From an uncultured Muribaculaceae bacterium (GTDB lineage Bacteria > Bacteroidota > Bacteroidia > Bacteroidales > Muribaculaceae): a stretch of DNA of 64,000 nt. The stretch is from NCBI GenBank assembly GCA_910587475.1, contig CAJUMR010000015.1:1-64000 (forward strand), read 5' to 3'. The notes under the pieces are model-generated. The model was not told the origin of the DNA. It saw nothing but the letters and a program-made list of their open reading frames with translations, and ran no database searches. This document shows, piece after piece, positions 27,021 through 35,331 of this stretch. The position numbers and the translations under genes are program-made. Within the stretch, counting starts at the first letter, position 1. Every line of letters starts with the position of its first letter.

Positions 27021-28349
27021 TCAGTTTGCGAGGTTGGGGTTGGCTTCGATGGCTTCAGAGGGGATGCGGATGGTGTAGCGCGGATCGTCCTGTTCGAGAA
27101 CGAATGTCTCGTTGCGGTAGGTGCGCTCGAGCCGCGGGCGTGTAGTGCGGCGGAGGTCGAACCATCGGTGGCCTTCGAATGCGAGTTCGCGAGCGCGTTC
27201 GGTCAGTATTTCATCGAGAAGTTCGCTGTCGGTCATAGCTGCGACAGCAATCTCTTTGGCGGCTCCGCCGTCGCTGAAACGAGCGCGCTGAAGCGTCAGC
27301 AGGTAGTCTTCGGCCGAGTCCCGGTCGTTGCTGCGGATTGCAGCTTCGGCAGCGTTTAGCAGCATTTCGGCCACGCGGACTGAGCAAGTGAATGTGTTGC
27401 TGCCTCCTTTTAAGAGGAGGATATTGGATGTGGTCACCTGATTGAAGTAGGCCCGGCGTCGGAGGTCAGTCGATGCGTAGAGGCGGAAGAAGTCGCGGTT
27501 GACCTTGAACGATCGAGCATACTGGGCTGTCATGACTTGTTCGAGCGCGAGGATGTTCTCGGCCGAGTTGTAGTTGTTGGGTAGTTCAGCCGAAAGATCG
27601 GATAGGGTGCTCTTGACAGCGAGCACCCGGTCGGCGGCTTCGCGGGCTTCGTCCCAGCGTCCCATGTAGAGCATCACACGCGAACGGATCGCATCGACCG
27701 ACAGTGTCGTGAACCGGTAGTTGTAGCCTGCAGGCCATGCGGCTACGTTGAGGTAGTCTTCTGCCGAGTCGAGATCCTTTACAATCGATTGGTAGACTTC
27801 GGCGAGGGTGTTGCGCGAGAGGATGCCTTCGACGTCGCTGTCGAGTTTTAGTGGGATGGCTTTGGTCGAGGCTGGGTCGCAAGCTGTGTAGGCCGGCGCG
27901 TGGAGGTTGGCGAGGATGAAGTGCATGTAGGCGCGCAGCATGTAAGCTTCGCCGACCATCTGTCGGATGTCGTCGGTTGTGCCGTCGGTCATTAGGTTTT
28001 CGGATTCGATGACGTAGTTGGCGATGAACAGCACATGATAGAACTGTCGCCACTGGAATGCCGAAGTGTTTTCGTCGGGGGTGTCGTCGTTCCAACGCCA
28101 AATGTCGAGATATGATCCGAGGTCGTTTGACGAGAGAGTGGCGTCGAGAAGGATCTCATCGCTGCGGAACGACGCGAGCCCGCGGTCGTCGGGGACAGTC
28201 AGGTAGGCTTCGGTTATCAGCGAGCGGAATTCGGGCACGGTCGTCGGGATTACCTTGCCGACCGGCTGTATGTCGAGAAAGCTGTCACAGGCAGTGAGTG
28301 CCGATGCGGCGACAAAGAGGAGTGATGCTAATATTTTGTTGAATTTCAT
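27021..28349 (-). CDS. SusD/RagB-family outer membrane lipoprotein
   Basis: A 442-residue SusD-like lipoprotein, lipobox ALTACD (Cys about 21), then SFLDIQPVGKVIPTT, a standard start of the RagB/SusD fold. The C-terminal block ERARELAFEGHRWFDLRRTTRP and the ending with IRIPSEAIEANPNL are diagnostic. It is shorter than the 9568 paralog and closer to the RagB size class. It follows the SusC gene by 22 bases. Confidence 0.95.
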   Translation of the reverse strand: MKFNKILASLLFVAASALTACDSFLDIQPVGKVIPTTVPEFRSLITEAYLTVPDDRGLASFRSDEILLDATLSSNDLGSYLDIWRWNDDTPDENTSAFQWRQFYHVLFIANYVIESENLMTDGTTDDIRQMVGEAYMLRAYMHFILANLHAPAYTACDPASTKAIPLKLDSDVEGILSRNTLAEVYQSIVKDLDSAEDYLNVAAWPAGYNYRFTTLSVDAIRSRVMLYMGRWDEAREAADRVLAVKSTLSDLSAELPNNYNSAENILALEQVMTAQYARSFKVNRDFFRLYASTDLRRRAYFNQVTTSNILLLKGGSNTFTCSVRVAEMLLNAAEAAIRSNDRDSAEDYLLTLQRARFSDGGAAKEIAVAAMTDSELLDEILTERARELAFEGHRWFDLRRTTRPRLERTYRNETFVLEQDDPRYTIRIPSEAIEANPNLAN

Positions 28350-28371
28350 ATTTGTGTCGTCGATTTAGTGA

Positions 28372-31300
28372 TCAGAATTTGACTTGGAGATTGAATGTGT
28401 AGCTTTTGGGGATCGGTTGAGCGAACGGATTGCCCATGGTCTCCGGGTCGAGGAAGTTGCGGTAGTTAGAGCCGAATACGGCGAGATTGCGAGCTTCGAA
28501 AGCGACGCGCACCGACGACAGTCCCATGCGGGCGACAATCGGGGTCGGAATGTTGTAGCCGAGAATGACGCTCTGCAGGCGGAAGTAGTCGCAACGTTTC
28601 ACCCATGTGTCGAGCATAGAGTAGAGGGTGAATTCGCCGTACTGTGTGCGCTCGTCGGTGCGGTAGCCGTCGGGCATCAGGGCCGGAAGCACGGCGTCGG
28701 TGTTGGTCGGAGTCCAACGGTCGAGAATGTCGCGGTTGGTGTTCATGCCTCGGTCAAACCACACGCTGCTGTAGGATGGCTGTATGCGTGTGTACATGTC
28801 GAGGTTGAATGCGAAGTTGACCGTCAGGTCGAAGTCGCGGTAGTAGAAGTTGTTGATGAAACCACCGGTCCAGAGCGGGTCGCCCGATCCGATGTAGGAG
28901 TAGAGATCGCGCTGCTCTTCAGCCGTGAGTGTGCTCGCACCTGCGGAGTTGAGTTTGAGGAATTCTTTTGCTGTGACCTTCTCGCCTTGTTTGTTCAGGA
29001 ACAGTGGATATCCGTCGTCGTCGAGACCGGCGGTCTTGTAGGCGAATATGGCGTTGACCGGATAGCCTTCGCGCGAAGGAGTCGTCTGGTTGAACGGCAC
29101 AGTTTCCTGCAGGACTGTGTTTTCGTTGTAGGCGATGTTGAGGTTGGTGGTCCAGCGGAAGTCTTTGTTGGCGATGTTGCGGGTCGAGATTGCAAATTCG
29201 AGACCTCTGTTGCGCATGCTGGCCCAGTTGACCATTGTCGACGTGAAGCCGGTTTCGAGAGGGAGCATTTTGAGCGCGATCAGGTCGTTGCCTTTTCTGT
29301 AATATGCGTCGGCAGAGAGGGTGAGGACGTTGTTGAACAGAGCTACGTCGACACCGGCATTGGCAGTGTGGGTTTTTTCCCAGCGCAGACGGCGGTTGGG
29401 TGGAGTGCCGAGCACGATGACGTCTTCGCTGACTCCTGGAAGGATCGATGCGTTGTTGTAGTCGCCCATCACGAACGATGAGGTCGATTTGTCGATGTTG
29501 CCCTGTATGCCGTAGCTGAGTCGGAGCGCGAGGTTGTTGACGGCGGTGACGTCGCGGAGGAAGGGCTCGTCGGACAGACGCCACAATCCGCTGAACGAGT
29601 AGAGCGGCAGGAAGCGGTACTTCTTGTCGACACCGAAGAGGTCGCTGCCGTCGAAACGCACAGACGCCCCGAATGTGTAGCGGCGCATGAGCGAGTAGGA
29701 TGTAGTTGCGTAGAACGATGCGTAGGCGTTTTCGAGTATGCTCTCGGTGTGGAGCGGGAATGTTCTCGCCCAAGATTCATTGGGGAAAAGCACGGGCTTT
29801 GTCGTCAGAGTCTTGCGGTCGTAGCCGTAGGCGGTCGATGTGAAGGAGTCGTACCATGTCTTTCGGATCTCGGTACCGCCCATTACTTCGAGTTCGTGGT
29901 CGGGAGCGAGTCGTTTGCTGAATTCGATCTGGGCTTTCCAGTTGATCTGTTTGTTGGTCGATTTGCTCTGGACGTGGCGTCCGCCGTCGGGGAGGAATGA
30001 TTTGCGAATGCCGTCGTCGCCCATAATTTCTGTGCGGTAGAACTCCTTGCGCATGGCATAGGTGTTCTGACCGGCATATGACTGAGTGTCGGTCTGGTCA
30101 TACTGGAATCCGATCTGAGTGACAGCTTTCAGATAGTCGGTGAAGCGGAAGTCGGCATCGATGAGAGCTGTAAGACCTGTGGTCTCCTGAGTGTAGTCGG
30201 TGTTGTTGCGTTCTTCGAATACGTTGAACTTCAGATCACTGTCCTCGCGGCCCTGGATGTCGGTGTCGTAGACATAGTTGCCGTAGGCGTCGTAGGGTAG
30301 CTGGTAGGGGTTGGCACGGCGCGAGTAGTAGACCGGATTTGTAAATCCGTCGTTGTCGGTAAGGTAGGAGTCTTTTTTACGGCGGTTGGCAAAAATAGAG
30401 GCTCCGACTTTGAATTTGTTGCTGAGGCGATAGTTGGTCTTGAGCACGATGTTGAAGCGGTTCATCGAGACACCCGGCACATTGCCTTTCTCGTCCTGGT
30501 AGCCGAGAGATGTGTAGTAGGTCGCTTTGTCGCCGCCTCCCGAAACGCTCAGGTTGTACTCCTGGCTGAATGTGTCGCGGAATAGTATGTCGTTCCAGTC
30601 GGTGTATGTGCCTCTGAGTGCGTCGATCTGTGCCCTTACGTCAGCGGGGAGCGCGTTGATGCCGCCGGCTTTGAATGCCTCGGTGAGTCCGGCCGCAGCG
30701 ATTATGCGTGCGACCGCACCTTTGTTTTCGCGATAAGTGAAGTTTGAGCCGAGCAGTTCGAGCTCAAGGTTGACTTTTTCGTCGGAGTTGAGCAGATTGA
30801 GCCGGTCGATGTCGGGCTTTGGCGAGTAGGAGAGGCGGGTCGAGAAAGTCACCTGTGCGTTGCCTTGCTTACCGCTTTTTGTGGTGATGACGATTACGCC
30901 GTTGGCCGCGCGAGTACCGTAGATCGCAGTTGCTGCTGCGTCTTTGAGCACGGTAATGCTCTCGATGTCGGCCGGATTGAGTCCGGCGATCGACGACTGA
31001 TAGAGGTTGTCGATATCCTTGAGCTCATCGGTCGATGGCATTTCGGTGCCGTTCATCGGCACACCGTCGATCACCCAAAGGGGATCCTGGGTGCCTTGCA
31101 GCGAAGATGTGCCTCGGATGCGTATCTTGAGGGGTGCACCAGGCGAGCCGCTGCTCTGGATAGCCGACAGACCGGCGACCTGTCCGGCGAGAGCCTGGTC
31201 GATGTTCATGATTGCACCGATCTTGTTTTCATCGACGTCGAGCTTAGTGATCGATGCGGTCAGTTTGCGGCGCTCAATGGCCTGATAGCCGGTGACTACG

Positions 31301-31659
31301 ACGTCGGTGAGGACAACCGAGGAGGGGTCGAGTATTATATCGTAGGAGTCGACTCCGTCGACGAGGACTATTGTACGGGGATTGTAGCCGACAGACCGAC
31401 ATTCTATTTCCGAGACTCCGGCTGGAATGACGATTGAGAAGTGTCCGTCGATGTCGGTGACTGTGCCGAGATTCTTGGCTTTGCTGCCGGCTTTTTTCAG
31501 TTGAGCCTCAGCGACAGACACAGATGCTCCGGGCAGTGGTTCCTGGTCTTCTGATGAGACAATCAAGCCAGTTATGGTGCGTTGCGCCACTGCTGCAGAA
31601 GCAGAAAGGATGACCATGCAGAACAAGACGGCCGTTAGTCTGAAATAAAACTGTTTCAT
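28372..31659 (-). CDS. SusC/RagA-family TonB-linked outer membrane transporter
   Basis: A 1095-residue barrel transporter. Signal peptide to about residue 25 (SASAAVAQ), a carboxypeptidase-regulatory-like domain (GLIVSSEDQEPLPGASVSV to about 110), TonB box/plug (VVLTDVVVTGYQ, then VLKDAAATAIYGTRAANGVI) and a beta-barrel closing in aromatic Phe (FNLQVKF). It is preceded by a large metalloprotease gene (gap 86 bases) and followed by susD. With a protease rather than glycosidases as neighbour, peptide uptake as in P. gingivalis RagAB is a reasonable guess. Confidence 0.95.
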   Translation of the reverse strand: MKQFYFRLTAVLFCMVILSASAAVAQRTITGLIVSSEDQEPLPGASVSVAEAQLKKAGSKAKNLGTVTDIDGHFSIVIPAGVSEIECRSVGYNPRTIVLVDGVDSYDIILDPSSVVLTDVVVTGYQAIERRKLTASITKLDVDENKIGAIMNIDQALAGQVAGLSAIQSSGSPGAPLKIRIRGTSSLQGTQDPLWVIDGVPMNGTEMPSTDELKDIDNLYQSSIAGLNPADIESITVLKDAAATAIYGTRAANGVIVITTKSGKQGNAQVTFSTRLSYSPKPDIDRLNLLNSDEKVNLELELLGSNFTYRENKGAVARIIAAAGLTEAFKAGGINALPADVRAQIDALRGTYTDWNDILFRDTFSQEYNLSVSGGGDKATYYTSLGYQDEKGNVPGVSMNRFNIVLKTNYRLSNKFKVGASIFANRRKKDSYLTDNDGFTNPVYYSRRANPYQLPYDAYGNYVYDTDIQGREDSDLKFNVFEERNNTDYTQETTGLTALIDADFRFTDYLKAVTQIGFQYDQTDTQSYAGQNTYAMRKEFYRTEIMGDDGIRKSFLPDGGRHVQSKSTNKQINWKAQIEFSKRLAPDHELEVMGGTEIRKTWYDSFTSTAYGYDRKTLTTKPVLFPNESWARTFPLHTESILENAYASFYATTSYSLMRRYTFGASVRFDGSDLFGVDKKYRFLPLYSFSGLWRLSDEPFLRDVTAVNNLALRLSYGIQGNIDKSTSSFVMGDYNNASILPGVSEDVIVLGTPPNRRLRWEKTHTANAGVDVALFNNVLTLSADAYYRKGNDLIALKMLPLETGFTSTMVNWASMRNRGLEFAISTRNIANKDFRWTTNLNIAYNENTVLQETVPFNQTTPSREGYPVNAIFAYKTAGLDDDGYPLFLNKQGEKVTAKEFLKLNSAGASTLTAEEQRDLYSYIGSGDPLWTGGFINNFYYRDFDLTVNFAFNLDMYTRIQPSYSSVWFDRGMNTNRDILDRWTPTNTDAVLPALMPDGYRTDERTQYGEFTLYSMLDTWVKRCDYFRLQSVILGYNIPTPIVARMGLSSVRVAFEARNLAVFGSNYRNFLDPETMGNPFAQPIPKSYTFNLQVKF

Positions 31660-31745
31660 CGCACTGTGGTTGTTGGGAATGAATAGACAATTGGGTTTTT
31701 AAGAGTTGAGAGAGAAGAATGAGAAATATGATGCCGCGGGTCGTA

Positions 31746-34454
31746 TCAGTCCTTGAGCTGGGCGATGCCGAGAGCGGTGTTGATACGCATCACGAGGTCT
31801 TCGTAGTGATAGCGGGCATCGCGCGAGGCCGATGACATGCGTGAGTGGAGAAGGTTGCGTATGCGCATGAGTTCTCCTCGTTTGAGAGATATGGCGTCGG
31901 ACACGCGGTTGCCTTGACTTCCGTAGAAGTTGAGCGACCGGCGGGCGGGTGCGTGTTCTCCGATTGTACTGTCGAGATGGTTGTGTCCGCACATTGCGCT
32001 CATGCATCCGAAGCCGGTGTGGTTAGTGAGCATCATCGCTTCATTGTCGTCGTCGAGCGAACGTGCGACACCTGCTTTGACGCCCTGGTTCTCGCTTGCC
32101 GCAATGATGAGAGCGTCGACAAAGTTCTTCTGCATTGATCTTTCGCGCACGTCGGGAGTCGCACCCTTAATGGTCTTGGCGAAAATGCTGTTGTGGAGCA
32201 TGTCCATCATTTCAGATGCTTTGAAGGCTTTGTTGCCGTTCATGGCTTCGTTTTCGTACATGCGGATTATGCGGTTGTCTGACAGAAGATCCCAGAGGAT
32301 GTAGCTCTGTGCGTTCTTGAGGATGTAGTTCGGAGAGTTTTCGAGTCGTCCGAAGGGTGTGTTGTTGATGAGGAATGTGTAGTTTGATACATCGGCATCG
32401 AAGAGCCACGAAGGCTGAGTGAGAGCTTCGTCGATGATGAACTGCACGGCTTCTCGCTGGCGGGGAGCTTCGACAAAGCGGTAGGTGACGTTGCCGTCGC
32501 CGACAGTGGTGTTGTCGACATATATGCCGCCGATGTTGGCAAGTACGTGGTAGACGTAGAGCTTCCACTGTCCGACTGCGGCGTAGTAGAGTCTCGAAGC
32601 TTCGTCATAGTCCTGTCCGCGTTTGCCGGTAGTTGTCCATTCGATGATGTTGGGCACGATGCGCTTGAGGTTGGCTATGCCGTAGTTTGCCGATTTGACG
32701 GGGTCGTCGCCGAGGTCTTCGCTGAGCGCTCTGGGATCGATCGCGCTGCGTGAGTCCTGAGCTTCGCTGTAGCGGAACAGATCTGATGATTCGTTATGAG
32801 AGTCGATGAGTTCCTGCAGGCGGTCGTATTCTTCCTCTGGTGAGATGTGGCCGAACCAGCGGTAGCCGTATTCGATGGCGAGACGGTCGTAGGGTCCGAT
32901 CTTCGGCGAGAGCGATTTGACGCCGTCGCCGGGCTGAGCTACATAGTTGAAGCGGGCATAGTCCATGATCGAAGCGCTTGTGCCACCGAGTTTTTCGATG
33001 TAGGCCGGCGAACGGAGTGAGTCAGTCGGGATTGCGGCCGAAGCCATCATGTTGTGGCGCAGACCGAGTGAGTGGCCGACTTCGTGGCATGCGACAAAGC
33101 GCATGGCATCGCCGATAATTTCTTCGGGAAGTTCGATCGAACGAACGCGTGGGTCGACGGCGCCTGTCTGAATGACGATCCAGTCGTGGAGGAGGTCGAC
33201 AACGTTGTGCCACCAGATAATGTCGGCTTCAAGGATCTCGCCAGTGCGCGGGTCGGTGATCGACGGGCCCATGGCGTTTGATTTTTCGGAGGCTGCATAA
33301 GTGAGGACCGAGTAGCTGACGTCGTCGCGGTCGATGTCGCCTGAGTCGGGGATCTGTTCGACGCGGATGGCATTTTTGAAACCTGCGAGTTCGAAGGCTT
33401 CGTTCCAATCCTCGATGCCTTTGCGGAGATGTTTGCGCCAGATCTCCGGAGTGGAGTTGTCGAGCCAGAATACAATCGGTTTGGCAGGCTCGACGAGGCG
33501 TCCGGCGAGGTAGTCGGCTTCGTCTTCAGGTTTGGGTTCGAGGCGCCAGCGGGTTATGTAGTGTCCGCGGCTGACGCGCTGCTGGTCGTCGCTGTAGCGG
33601 AGGTTTGAGTCGGTGAAGTAGCCGATGCGCGGGCTTGCATAGCGGCGTGTCATGGGCTGTTCGGGCAAGAGGAGCAAGGTCGATCCGACTTCGACGGTCA
33701 CATATATTGTGCCGGTAGTTTCAGACACACGCGTTGTCAGCTCCGAGAGAGTGTAGATGTTGTTTTCGAAGGCTTTGATGGTGTTGATCTTCGAAAGTTC
33801 GGTGTTGGGCGAAGTGCCGATGTTTATGTCGGAGAAAACGTCGTTGAAGCTCGTTTTTGTGCCGTCATAGATGTCGTTGACTTTCACCACGATGGCCGAG
33901 GAATCGTTGGCCCATGTCTCGATCTTGAAAGATGCGATGATCGGAGATATGTAGTTCTCGGCTACTGATTTCGACATGGCATGGGTCGGATCGATGTCGG
34001 GCAACGGGCGGAATTGACGCACGATGACTTTCTTTGCGATAGAGTCGAGCTCAAATTTTACAAGCTGGTTGGAGTAGTTGATGCCGCGGTTGGCTCCGGC
34101 TTCATTCAGCTCGGCGGGCACTTTGACGAGCTTGTTGATCACAAGCATGGCTTTGCCGAGGTGTTTGCGCGGGATTTCGAAGTAATAATTCTCGCCTTTT
34201 CGCAGGACGTTGAACAGACCTTCCGAACGGTAGTCGATGTCCGACGAGAACGAGTCGTAGTCAGATAGGGTTGAAGCCGAGTCAGTTGCTTCGGCGTTTT
34301 TTTTGTTTTTCTTCTTTCCGAAGAAGAGGAATGAACGGTCGTTGGCGTCGTCGTTGGCGACGGCTGAGGCATTAACCGCCAATGGTGCGGCCAATGTAAT
34401 GGAAACAAGGGCTGTAGATAATAAACGTGTTATGAAATGTTGGTTATAGAACAT
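31746..34454 (-). CDS. Zinc-dependent metalloprotease (DUF5118-DUF5117-DUF4953 type)
   Basis: A 902-residue exported protein of the large Bacteroidetes metzincin-like group. The signal is within the first 30 residues. The DUF5118-like start (SLFFGKKK region, then EGLFNVLRKGENYYFEIP) is followed by DUF5117 and then the peptidase core with HEVGHSLGLRHN near residue 460, an HExxHxxGxxH zinc site with the catalytic Glu. The later MDYARF provides a Met-turn candidate. Length is normal for the family. It heads the second SusC/D locus and probably cuts protein outside or at the surface so that peptides can be taken in by SusC/D. Confidence 0.9.
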   Translation of the reverse strand: MFYNQHFITRLLSTALVSITLAAPLAVNASAVANDDANDRSFLFFGKKKNKKNAEATDSASTLSDYDSFSSDIDYRSEGLFNVLRKGENYYFEIPRKHLGKAMLVINKLVKVPAELNEAGANRGINYSNQLVKFELDSIAKKVIVRQFRPLPDIDPTHAMSKSVAENYISPIIASFKIETWANDSSAIVVKVNDIYDGTKTSFNDVFSDINIGTSPNTELSKINTIKAFENNIYTLSELTTRVSETTGTIYVTVEVGSTLLLLPEQPMTRRYASPRIGYFTDSNLRYSDDQQRVSRGHYITRWRLEPKPEDEADYLAGRLVEPAKPIVFWLDNSTPEIWRKHLRKGIEDWNEAFELAGFKNAIRVEQIPDSGDIDRDDVSYSVLTYAASEKSNAMGPSITDPRTGEILEADIIWWHNVVDLLHDWIVIQTGAVDPRVRSIELPEEIIGDAMRFVACHEVGHSLGLRHNMMASAAIPTDSLRSPAYIEKLGGTSASIMDYARFNYVAQPGDGVKSLSPKIGPYDRLAIEYGYRWFGHISPEEEYDRLQELIDSHNESSDLFRYSEAQDSRSAIDPRALSEDLGDDPVKSANYGIANLKRIVPNIIEWTTTGKRGQDYDEASRLYYAAVGQWKLYVYHVLANIGGIYVDNTTVGDGNVTYRFVEAPRQREAVQFIIDEALTQPSWLFDADVSNYTFLINNTPFGRLENSPNYILKNAQSYILWDLLSDNRIIRMYENEAMNGNKAFKASEMMDMLHNSIFAKTIKGATPDVRERSMQKNFVDALIIAASENQGVKAGVARSLDDDNEAMMLTNHTGFGCMSAMCGHNHLDSTIGEHAPARRSLNFYGSQGNRVSDAISLKRGELMRIRNLLHSRMSSASRDARYHYEDLVMRINTALGIAQLKD

Positions 34455-34803
34455 GATAAAAACGGTTTATATGCCACTTCTGCGGATTGTGAGGGCCGCA
34501 TCTGTACTCGGCTTATAAAATTAATTACTTCGTTTGCTTGAATACTTGAAGTGCAAAGGTACTAATTTTGTGTGATATAGCGCATCGGATTAAGCTTTTT
34601 TTGGTCATTTCGACGCAATTTTGGCAAATAAGGGGTCAATATGATCGGATGTGCCGGACGACAGGTGGCGGATGCAGACGATGGGTATAGAAATGTTTTC
34701 TGCCAAAAAAACACTCTGATATGGCTGTCGATTGAAAATAAATTAATATCTTAGCCGTCGGATAATCACCATGAAGTAATTGGCAAATCAATAAATATAC
34801 ATT
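34455..34803. other. Divergent intergenic region
   Basis: About 350 bases without a gene. On the minus strand TACCTTTG (34554-34561) is a good -7 box for the metalloprotease-SusC/D unit, with a leader of about 95 bases. On the plus side an AT-rich stretch at 34730-34760 with TATCTTAG could start the secreted-protein genes. No hairpin or repeat stands out. Confidence 0.5.
34554..34561 (-). promoter_or_regulatory. -7 element for the metalloprotease-SusC/D unit
   Basis: TACCTTTG on the minus strand matches TAnnTTTG exactly. No clear TTTG is seen 19-21 bases upstream. Confidence 0.45.
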
Positions 34804-35328
34804 ATGAAAACCTTAAATTTTAACCTTATGGCCTGTCTTTCGCCTGCAATGCGGCGATTGCCGCTGGCTCTGGCGTGCATGCTGGCATGCAGCGGAGCCG
34901 CCGCCCAGTCACAGGAGACGGGCACGGCTCTGAAGGTGAATGTCAAGGGCGGCGATCCGCAGTATTTTATGCTTGCATCAAAGCCTGTGATCAGTTTCGA
35001 CGGAGAGGCGTGTGAGATCAAATCTCCGGAGTTCAGTGCTAAATATCTGCTTGCAGACATCGACTATGCAGAGTTTGTCGAACACGACGCGGCGTCGGTA
35101 GCAGAGATAGAGTCTTCGTTCGAAGTCGATCTGCGTAACCCCGATTATGTCGTGATCCGCGGTATGAAAGCCGGAGGAGCTGTTACGCTTTGCGGAGTGT
35201 CGGGCATGGTTCTCGCAAGCACAAAGGCCGACGGCAACGGCACAGCCACACTTGGCGTCGGTTCGCTGCAGTCAGGGGTGTATATCTTGACAACTAATGA
35301 AACAACATTTAAAATCTATAAACCATAA
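34804..35328 (+). CDS. Small secreted protein with a sorting-tail-like C-terminus
   Basis: A 174-residue exported protein: long basic N-terminus then a hydrophobic core ending SGAAAQ (about residue 35). Residues 40-95 form a strand-rich motif common at the front of Bacteroidales secreted proteins (KVNVKGGDPQYFMLASKPVI; YLLADIDYAEFVE). The last 65 residues (YVVIRGMKAGGAVTLCGVSG, GVGSLQSGVYILTTNETTFK, ending KIYKP) read like a type IX-type C-terminal domain: V-x-I, a G-x-x-V core, L-x-x-G-V-Y-I and a basic end. No passenger domain lies between, so this may be a carrier or a minimal substrate. The next gene starts 3 bases after the stop. Confidence 0.7.
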   Translation: MKTLNFNLMACLSPAMRRLPLALACMLACSGAAAQSQETGTALKVNVKGGDPQYFMLASKPVISFDGEACEIKSPEFSAKYLLADIDYAEFVEHDAASVAEIESSFEVDLRNPDYVVIRGMKAGGAVTLCGVSGMVLASTKADGNGTATLGVGSLQSGVYILTTNETTFKIYKP

Positions 35329-35331
35329 GCA

